NCBI GenBank assembly: GCA_002363955.1
Contig: DEXE01000002.1
Span: forward strand, 124,001 to 188,000
Length of the DNA stretch: 64,000 nt
Direction: 5' to 3'
Source: Methylophaga sp. UBA3192
Lineage (GTDB): Bacteria > Pseudomonadota > Gammaproteobacteria > Nitrosococcales > Methylophagaceae
Shown in pieces: positions 58,096 to 64,000 of this stretch (position 1 is the first letter of the stretch; each line of letters begins with the position of its first letter). The position numbers and the translations under genes were made by a program. The notes under the pieces are model-generated. The model saw nothing but the letters and a program-made list of their open reading frames with translations. It was not told the DNA's origin and did no database searches.

Positions 58096-59480
58096 TGGTT
58101 ATGCTGAGTGCTCAAAATTTATTAAAAGAATTACCTGTCGCTTTTCCGGTTGAACTTGAGTTGGGTGGGACGAAATACCAAATCCAATCAATGTTACGTT
58201 TTCTGGCCGGACGGCGGATTGTTTTACATGCCAGCAATGACAGTGGCGAATTTGTGCTCAAAATCTTTGCCGCGCAAGGCAAAGGTCAGCAGGAATATCA
58301 ACGCGAACTGAAAGCGCATCAACATTGCAGCCAGGCCGATATCGCCGTTGCGCCGATTTTGCAACATGCCGACGATCAGCAGGGCATCAGTTTTATCGTC
58401 TATGCTTTTTTACCTAAAGCGGTGACATTGAATGCTTTCTCCGAAGAAACGTTTCCGTTGACGGCCTTATTTGATTTGTTTGGCCGTTGCCATCAAAACC
58501 AGTGCTATCAGCAGGATCCGCATCTGGATAATTTTGTGTTTTCCAATAATACTTTATATCTATTGGATTTAGCCTCAGTCGTTTGCCCGAAAAAGCCGCT
58601 GAAAATGGCGACTTGCCTGAATAATCTGGCGCGGTTGATGGCACAGTTTCCGTTGGAACAGCAGGAATGGCTTTTGAACGGTTTACCTGCTTATTTCGCT
58701 GCGCGAAACATGGTGCTGGATCCTATTTTTGAGCAGCAATTACTCGGCAAAATCAAAAAAGCCCGCGACTATCGGCAAACGCATTATCTGAAAAAGCAGT
58801 TTCGATCCTGCACCATGACCCTTTATCGTAAATCGCTGATGTTTGAAGCGGCATGGCGTGGCAATTTATCTACCGCTTTAGCAGAGCAGCCGTTAACGGT
58901 ATTAAATCAAGCCATGCAGGACGGAATTTCTCTGAAAAAAGGTAACTCTGCTACCGTGGTTAAAGGTGAACTGGCGGGACAACCGGTGGTGATTAAACGC
59001 TATAACATGAAAACACCATGGCATTTCTTACGACGTTGTCTGCGAAAAAGTCGCGCCAATATGTCCTGGTACAATGCCAATCTGCTGGAATTTCTGGGCA
59101 TTGCCACACCGCAACCACTCGGTTTTGTCGAACAGCGTTTTTTCGGACTGCGGCAGAAAGCCTATTTTATCTGTGAGCATATTGCCGGTCGTTCGTTGGC
59201 GGACCTTTCTGACTCAGAAATTCAGCAACCTGAGATGCTCCAGCAAATCAGCGAATTGTTTGAGAAATTGCATCTGCATCGTATTTATCATGGTGATTTA
59301 AAAGCCAGCAATTTGCTGGTCGATGAACAACAAAAAATCTGGCTGATTGATCTGGATGCAATGCAGCAAATAACCAAAACTGGTTTTAAACGTTTACATA
59401 AAAAGGATCAGCAGCGATTTTTACGCAATTGGCCGGTAGGCGAAACTCGTCATCTGTTAACCAAAGCGATCAAAGCATAA
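58095..59480 (+). CDS. Tandem LPS-kinase-like protein (two kinase domains)
   Basis: A 461-residue protein with two kinase-like domains in series. The first (residues about 20-200) has an ATP-lobe Lys in EFVLKIFA and a catalytic loop QQDPHLDNFVF with YLLDLASV near residue 155. The second (about 270-450) has VVIKRYNM near residue 300, the loop YHGDLKASNLLV near residue 398 and WLIDLDAM near residue 415. Both keep the His-x-Asp...Asn and the Asp of the metal site, so both could be active. Similar large InaA-type proteins lie in the LPS core cluster of Pseudomonas aeruginosa (PA5006 region). Likely a core heptose kinase. Confidence 0.8.
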   Translation: MVMLSAQNLLKELPVAFPVELELGGTKYQIQSMLRFLAGRRIVLHASNDSGEFVLKIFAAQGKGQQEYQRELKAHQHCSQADIAVAPILQHADDQQGISFIVYAFLPKAVTLNAFSEETFPLTALFDLFGRCHQNQCYQQDPHLDNFVFSNNTLYLLDLASVVCPKKPLKMATCLNNLARLMAQFPLEQQEWLLNGLPAYFAARNMVLDPIFEQQLLGKIKKARDYRQTHYLKKQFRSCTMTLYRKSLMFEAAWRGNLSTALAEQPLTVLNQAMQDGISLKKGNSATVVKGELAGQPVVIKRYNMKTPWHFLRRCLRKSRANMSWYNANLLEFLGIATPQPLGFVEQRFFGLRQKAYFICEHIAGRSLADLSDSEIQQPEMLQQISELFEKLHLHRIYHGDLKASNLLVDEQQKIWLIDLDAMQQITKTGFKRLHKKDQQRFLRNWPVGETRHLLTKAIKA

Positions 59481-59513
59481 AGGTAGTAATAAAGTGTTAA
59501 ACGGAATGCATTT

Positions 59514-60644
59514 ATGAAGCTGGCGGTATGCCTGTATAAATATTTTGCCTATGGCGGCCTGGCGCGTGATTTTCGGCGGATTCTGGAAATTCGCCGTGAT
59601 GCCGGAGATGAAATTGATGTGTATTACATTGAATGGCAAGGCGATCCGATTCCCGGTTTTAACCAAATTCCGATTACCGTTTCAGGACTGACCAATCATG
59701 GCAAAGTACGCGATTTTTATAATAAATCGCAGCCATTAATCGCCGCCGGTAATTACGATCTGGTGATTGGTTTTAACAAGATGCCGGGCCTGGATTTGTA
59801 TTACGCTGCTGATCCCTGTTATCTGGCGCGAGTCAGACAAGAACCCAGCTATATCATCAAACAGTTCTTTGGTCGGGTAAGGTTTTACGAAGCCTGGGAA
59901 CGGGCCGTTTTTGGACCACAAAGCCATACGGTGTCGATGATGATCTCATCGGTACAACGCAAACTGTTTGAGCAGTATTATCAGACGCCACCGGAAAGAC
60001 TGGTCGACCTGCCGCCCGGTATCGATCCAGATAGAGTGCGTCCGGATGACTGGCAAATACAACGTCAGCAATTTCGCCAGCAATTATCGTTAAATGCTGA
60101 TGACTTTTTACTGCTGATGATAGGCTCCGGCTTTAAACGCAAAGGCGCTGATTTTGCCATTGAAGCCATGGCCGCTTTACCACAGGCGTTACGTGAAAAA
60201 ACACATTTGTATGTGGTGGGTGAAGATAATGCCAAACCCTTTGAACAACTGGCACAAAAGCTGGATGTCGCTGAACGAACCCATTTTATGGGTGGACGCG
60301 ATGATGTAGCGAAATGGCTGTTAGCGGCTGATGTGTTTTTACACCCGGCACGATCTGAAAATACCGGCACCGTGATTCTTGAAGCGATGGTGGCTGGCCT
60401 GCCCAGTATGGTCAGCAGTGCCTGTGGTTATGCCAATTATGTTGAAGACTCAAACGGTGGTGAATGTATCGACCAGCCGGAAGATACATCAGCTTTTACA
60501 CAACAATTGGCTAAGATGCTTGATAAAAAACGTCTGCAGCAACTGTCACAAAATGCGTTGGATTATGCCGCCACACATGATTTGTATAGCATGCCACAGC
60601 GGGCTGCGGAGTTGATTTTAGAGCTGGCTGAGAAAAAGCGATAA
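59514..60644 (+). CDS. GT4 glycosyltransferase of the LPS core (WaaG-like)
   Basis: A 376-residue GT-B transferase of the GT4 family. It begins MKLAVCLYKYFAYGGLARDF, a WaaG-type N-terminus, has the donor-domain segment LLMIGSGFKRKGADFAIEAM near residue 205, and the EX7E motif SENTGTVILEAMVAGLP near residue 283. WaaG transfers a hexose to heptose II in the outer part of the inner core; the neighbouring waaP and kinase genes support that role, but the acceptor cannot be read from the sequence. A good ribosome site precedes the ATG at 59514. Confidence 0.85.
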   Translation: MKLAVCLYKYFAYGGLARDFRRILEIRRDAGDEIDVYYIEWQGDPIPGFNQIPITVSGLTNHGKVRDFYNKSQPLIAAGNYDLVIGFNKMPGLDLYYAADPCYLARVRQEPSYIIKQFFGRVRFYEAWERAVFGPQSHTVSMMISSVQRKLFEQYYQTPPERLVDLPPGIDPDRVRPDDWQIQRQQFRQQLSLNADDFLLLMIGSGFKRKGADFAIEAMAALPQALREKTHLYVVGEDNAKPFEQLAQKLDVAERTHFMGGRDDVAKWLLAADVFLHPARSENTGTVILEAMVAGLPSMVSSACGYANYVEDSNGGECIDQPEDTSAFTQQLAKMLDKKRLQQLSQNALDYAATHDLYSMPQRAAELILELAEKKR

Positions 60645-60645
60645 A

Positions 60646-60680
60646 AAAATGACAAAGCCCTTATCGGGCTTTGTCATCCA
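60646..60680 (-). terminator. Terminator of the carbamoyltransferase gene
   Basis: ATGACAAAGCCC pairs perfectly with GGGCTTTGTCAT around TTATC. The seven A at 60643-60649 read as T on the minus strand, so it terminates the carbamoyltransferase transcript; on the plus strand it lacks a T run and would be weak for the glycosyltransferase gene. Confidence 0.75.
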
Positions 60681-60690
60681 TTCATCAAAC

Positions 60691-62412
60691 TTATTTGGTG
60701 ACCAGAATATCTTCCATCACCAGATATTGCAGATCCGAACCATAGAACATATTCAATGCATCAGTAGGACTGCAAACCATGGGCTCACCACGACGGTTTA
60801 GTGAGGTATTGAGCACCACCGCATTGCCGGTGAGTTTTTCCATTTCTTCGATCAACTCGTAATAACGTGCATTGGTTGCACGGGTCACGATTTGTGCCCG
60901 GGCGGTACCATCTTCATGCACGACTTCCGGAATGCGGGATTTCCAGCTTTCTGCCACATCAAAGGTAAACGTCATATATGGACTTGGATGATCAGTCTGC
61001 AGAATTTCCGGCGCCACTTTATCCAGCATACTCGGGCAGAAAGGACGCCAGCGTTCACGGTATTTGATCTGGGCATTAATACGATCCGCCACTCCGGAAT
61101 GGTTAGGTGAGCCCAATATGCTGCGATTACCCAACGCACGTGGTCCGAACTCCATCCGACCCTGAAACCAGGCGACCGGATTACCATCAGCCAGAATTTT
61201 TGCCGTGTCGGCACACACATCATTTAAATATTGCCAGCTGACCGGCTGTGTATAGCGTTCACAGGCTTCAATGCATTGCTGGGTGGTATAGGATGGGCCG
61301 AGATATACATGATCCATTTTTTCCACTGGCACACCAGCCAGTTGTGAAGCATAACTGGCCGCGCCAATGGCCGTACCGGCATCACTGGAAGCCGGTTGCA
61401 CGAACAATTCTTTGACACCGGGTATGGCAATAATGCGCTGATTGAGTTTGACGTTTAATGCCACCCCACCGGCATAAGCGACTTTACCCGTTTCACGAAT
61501 AATATCGCCCAGGTAAAAATCAATCAGATGCAAAGCACATTTTTCCAGCAATGCCTGAATGCTGGCGGCATAATCAATATAGGGCTCGTCCTTTTCATCA
61601 CCTTCACGCATCGGGCCCAGCCATTCAATGAGTTCGGGGCTGAAGAAATAACCTTTACCATTTTTTTTATAGCGCCGGAAACCAACGGTATTGACCAGTT
61701 TGGTGTTGACCTTGAACTCGCCATTTTCACAATGAATCAAACGTGAGAAATCAAAACGGTTGGGATCACCATAAGGTGCCATGCCCATGACTTTAAATTC
61801 ACCATCAAGCATTTCAAAACCGAGATATTCGGTCATCGCGCCATAAACACCGCCGAGTGAATCGGGATCATAGAATTCTTTGATTTTGTGTATTTTGCCG
61901 TTTTCGCCATAACCGAAAAACGTGGTGGCATATTCCCCTTTACCATCAATGCCGATAATCGCGGTTTTTTCCAGAAAACCACTCAGATGATAAGCGCTGC
62001 TGGCATGGGCCAGATGATGCTCAACCGGGACAAATTTAACGCGCTTTGAATCAATGCCTAAATCATCCAGCAGTTTCATCACGTTTTTGTGATTACGCCA
62101 GTAACGACGATTACCGGAAAATAAAGCAGTCAATGCTCTGTCAGGTGCATACCAGTGACGTTTGGCATAATGCCAGCGAGCAGGTGATTGCAGGCCAATC
62201 TGCGCATAAGGAAACGCGACGATATCTATCTCATCAGGGCGGATACCGGCCTGTTCAAGGCAGTATCTGGTGGCTTCATAAGCCATCTTGCCCTTGGCAT
62301 GCTTGTCACGCAGGAAGCGTTCTTCTTCGGCAGCTGCCACCAGTTTTCCATCAATATACAAAGCAGCTGAGGCGTCGTGGTTTACCGCGCCGGAAAGGCC
62401 TAAAACGATCAT
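60691..62412 (-). CDS. Carbamoyltransferase (NodU/CmcH family), probably LPS core
   Basis: A 573-residue O-carbamoyltransferase using carbamoyl phosphate. The N-terminal domain begins MIVLGLSGAVNHDASAALYI and has AAAEEERFLRDKHAKG, VPVEHHLAHASSAYHLSGF near residue 128 and YAGGVALNVKLN near residue 315; the C-terminal domain has GRMEFGPRALGNRSIL near residue 420 and LNTSLNRRGEPMV near the end. Pseudomonas aeruginosa has such a gene (PA5005) next to its LPS core kinases, where the core heptose is carbamoylated. Here the gene lies convergent to the GT4 and kinase genes, so the same role is likely. A capsule or nodulation-type substrate is the alternative. Confidence 0.85.
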   Translation of the reverse strand: MIVLGLSGAVNHDASAALYIDGKLVAAAEEERFLRDKHAKGKMAYEATRYCLEQAGIRPDEIDIVAFPYAQIGLQSPARWHYAKRHWYAPDRALTALFSGNRRYWRNHKNVMKLLDDLGIDSKRVKFVPVEHHLAHASSAYHLSGFLEKTAIIGIDGKGEYATTFFGYGENGKIHKIKEFYDPDSLGGVYGAMTEYLGFEMLDGEFKVMGMAPYGDPNRFDFSRLIHCENGEFKVNTKLVNTVGFRRYKKNGKGYFFSPELIEWLGPMREGDEKDEPYIDYAASIQALLEKCALHLIDFYLGDIIRETGKVAYAGGVALNVKLNQRIIAIPGVKELFVQPASSDAGTAIGAASYASQLAGVPVEKMDHVYLGPSYTTQQCIEACERYTQPVSWQYLNDVCADTAKILADGNPVAWFQGRMEFGPRALGNRSILGSPNHSGVADRINAQIKYRERWRPFCPSMLDKVAPEILQTDHPSPYMTFTFDVAESWKSRIPEVVHEDGTARAQIVTRATNARYYELIEEMEKLTGNAVVLNTSLNRRGEPMVCSPTDALNMFYGSDLQYLVMEDILVTK

Positions 62413-62476
62413 AAATTATCTTCGAGTTGCGTAAAAATGTTGTTCAGTATATCAAGCGTGGAGGGCGGGAGACCAT

Positions 62477-63400
62477 TTAACCTGTCAGAGGACCGTCATT
62501 AATCGGCGTAAACCCCTGCGGGGAGATCTGGAAACCATTTTGACGGGCCTGATTGATATCAATTTGCACCAGCTTATCCAGTGAAGACCATGCCGCTGGC
62601 GCATCACGTAGATTTTTAGGTAACCAGCGATTCGATTTCCAGTTCATGAAATGGAGATACATAAATTCCCTGTTATCTCTGTCATTGGTCAGGTGACCAT
62701 CTTTCCAAAACCATTGTTGAGGATGATCTGAACTTCCATCAAGCCACTTAATTGGTGAGAGAACCGTACTAAACTGTTCCTTATATAAAACCCGTCTTTG
62801 ATAAGGCGAGCTGAAAGACCACAACTTGCGTAACCACAATGGGTGATTTTTATGGCGAACAAACAACTTGGAAAATTTTGATTCATCCAGGCCGAGATGT
62901 TCGTCCATTTCCATTAATTTCTGCCAATCTGGGATTTTTCGAAAAGCTTGTCGATATTTATCCGTATTGCGGAAAATAGCGAAATGCCCTGAAAGACGGC
63001 GGTTATGTGTGCCGATAACATCATATTTTCGCAGTAAATCGTCAGTAATAAAGCTTCTTATCTGACCATAGATAATATCAATATCCCCAATAGCAAAAAA
63101 ATCATAATCCTTAATATCTGATTCATGAATAAACCCTAAGGCAGGCTTCAAATCACATAATTTATAAGGGCTTGTAGGATTAAAATGGATAGCTAAACGA
63201 TCACTTACCAAGCGTTTATATTCTTCAAAAGTCATAGGCACATAGCTGACATTTGAGCACTGATTTATCGGCTCACCACAGTCGGTGTAAAAAAGCCAGT
63301 GGATGCCCGGATTACGACTGCAGCTTTCGAGGTATAACTCGAACCATTCCGGCCATTGACCAAAATAGGGGATAACAATCACAATTGTCGGTTGTTTCAA
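62477..63400 (-). CDS. DUF6625 family protein, putative glycosyltransferase
   Basis: A 307-residue protein matching the DUF6625 pattern: IVIVIPYFGQWPEWFELYLE at the start, SPYKLCDLKPALGFI near residue 78, and a GT-A-like DxD in FAIGDIDIIYGQIRSFITDD near residue 105. It is usually found among surface polysaccharide genes, as here beside the carbamoyltransferase and an O-antigen ligase. No enzymatic activity is established for the family; a glycosyltransferase role is inferred. The 285 bases upstream are AT-rich and separate it from the divergent ligase gene. Confidence 0.75.
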   Translation of the reverse strand: MKQPTIVIVIPYFGQWPEWFELYLESCSRNPGIHWLFYTDCGEPINQCSNVSYVPMTFEEYKRLVSDRLAIHFNPTSPYKLCDLKPALGFIHESDIKDYDFFAIGDIDIIYGQIRSFITDDLLRKYDVIGTHNRRLSGHFAIFRNTDKYRQAFRKIPDWQKLMEMDEHLGLDESKFSKLFVRHKNHPLWLRKLWSFSSPYQRRVLYKEQFSTVLSPIKWLDGSSDHPQQWFWKDGHLTNDRDNREFMYLHFMNWKSNRWLPKNLRDAPAAWSSLDKLVQIDINQARQNGFQISPQGFTPINDGPLTG

Positions 63401-63685
63401 AAAAGTTACCTATAAAAATGCTGATGATTAAATCGACTTCAAAAACAGTTTAATTTGTATGCTCTGGATGAACAGCTATGAGTTCTGCCAGCTTATTTTG
63501 CCAAGCTACCAGTATAAATAATATGAGATAATAACCTCTTTAAATGAAGTGTTTTCGTTTTAAACTAATTTGCTGGCATTCGTTTAAAACGTCAATTTGA
63601 ATTAGGAACCGTTAGCGCCCAGATGATAAGCCTAACTTTCATTTAAACAGTGTGTAGAACCTCGAAATAATATGATGTTAATAAA

Positions 63686-64000
63686 ATGCTGAATCGCTTA
63701 AAAAGTTTTCCTGCTGCTGAAAAAACTATTTTCGTTTTAATGAATATATGGCTAGCGGGTTTTTTTCTTTCTCCCACCGGCAAGCAACACTATCAATTCT
63801 TTATTCTATCAATCGTATTAAGTGCTTTCTGGCTGATTTTTGCTCAGAAAATTAACTACAGAAGCCTGTTAAACTCCAAAGTATTAATGTCAGCCTCATT
63901 TTATGCCTTGCTCTTCCTGATTAGTATCGCCTGGTCTAATGATCTCGGTTTTTCTGCTAAATTCAAAGACATCAAAACTTTTTTGTATTTGATTTTTTTT
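63686..64000 (+). CDS. O-antigen ligase family protein, N-terminal part
   Basis: A frame of 105 codons open to the window end. It starts MLNRLKSFPAAEKTIFVLMN and shows three or more membrane segments (for example IWLAGFFLSPTGKQHYQFFI and SFYALLFLISIAWSNDLGF), the layout of WaaL/O-antigen ligase and polymerase N-termini. The phrase AWSNDLGFSAKFKDIKTFL resembles the first periplasmic loop of these ligases. No strong ribosome site was seen before the ATG. The neighbouring LPS core genes support a ligase that joins O-antigen to the core; the catalytic loop is beyond the window. Confidence 0.7.
   Translation, partial: MLNRLKSFPAAEKTIFVLMNIWLAGFFLSPTGKQHYQFFILSIVLSAFWLIFAQKINYRSLLNSKVLMSASFYALLFLISIAWSNDLGFSAKFKDIKTFLYLIFF

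Overview
The window looks like chromosomal DNA of a methylotrophic gammaproteobacterium, most likely Methylophaga or a close relative. The evidence is a lanthanide-type methanol dehydrogenase (XoxF) with its XoxJ partner, a tetrahydromethanopterin (H4MPT) C1 operon carrying both mtdA and mtdB, and gammaproteobacterial housekeeping blocks (sspAB-petABC, zapD-yacG-coaE, pilBCD, lptM-lysA-dapF-xerC). No rRNA, tRNA, CRISPR array or intact transposase was seen.

Layout. 1-5.7 kb: glyQ (3' end), glyS, gmhB, plsC and a FimX-like c-di-GMP effector form one tightly packed unit. 5.8-10.7 kb (minus strand): htpX, then a four-gene C1 operon (mtdA, beta-RFAP synthase, mtdB, ATP-grasp protein). 10.9-21.7 kb: methanol oxidation region with a SoxYZ-like carrier and zinc metallohydrolase of the quinoprotein relay, gltX, xoxF, xoxJ, several secreted orphans, and a histidine kinase/NtrC-like regulator pair whose regulator lacks the GAFTGA motif. 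21.7-26.5 kb (minus): sspB, sspA, petC, petB, petA, a pseudoazurin-like cupredoxin and a MITE-like element. 26.8-31.3 kb: fmdB-type gene, DUF502, aspS, nadA, zinc-finger gene, mutT. 31.3-36.8 kb (minus): yacG, zapD, coaE, pilD, pilC, pilB. 37-40.8 kb: lptM, lysA, dapF, DUF484, xerC. 41.4-48 kb: polA (minus), DUF2782, thrB, waaC, hldE. 48-54.6 kb is an accessory stretch: a decayed ccdAB toxin-antitoxin pair, orphans, a flavodoxin with a Fur box, a divergent cation transporter, a LysR regulator, a DODA-type dioxygenase and dense interspersed repeats. 54.6-64 kb: lipopolysaccharide core genes (gmhA with two oxidoreductases, waaP, a tandem-kinase protein, a GT4 glycosyltransferase, a carbamoyltransferase, a DUF6625 protein and the start of an O-antigen ligase).

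The genes fall into three working groups. First, C1 metabolism: XoxF oxidises methanol in the periplasm, and MtdA/MtdB oxidise methylene-H4MPT (or methylene-H4F) in the cytoplasm, with two genes for cofactor synthesis between and after them. The usual xoxG cytochrome is absent from the cluster. Second, LPS inner core: gmhA, hldE, gmhB and waaC cover ADP-heptose synthesis and the first heptose transfer, and the 57-62 kb genes phosphorylate, extend and probably carbamoylate the core. Third, type IV pili: pilB, pilC and pilD plus the FimX-like regulator.

The most distinctive unexplained features are the two-unit repeat family placed at gene 3' ends from 40.8 to 54.6 kb, the MITE-like element with a deletion derivative 10 kb away, the GAFTGA-less NtrC-like regulator beside xoxFJ, and the secreted orphans around xoxF.
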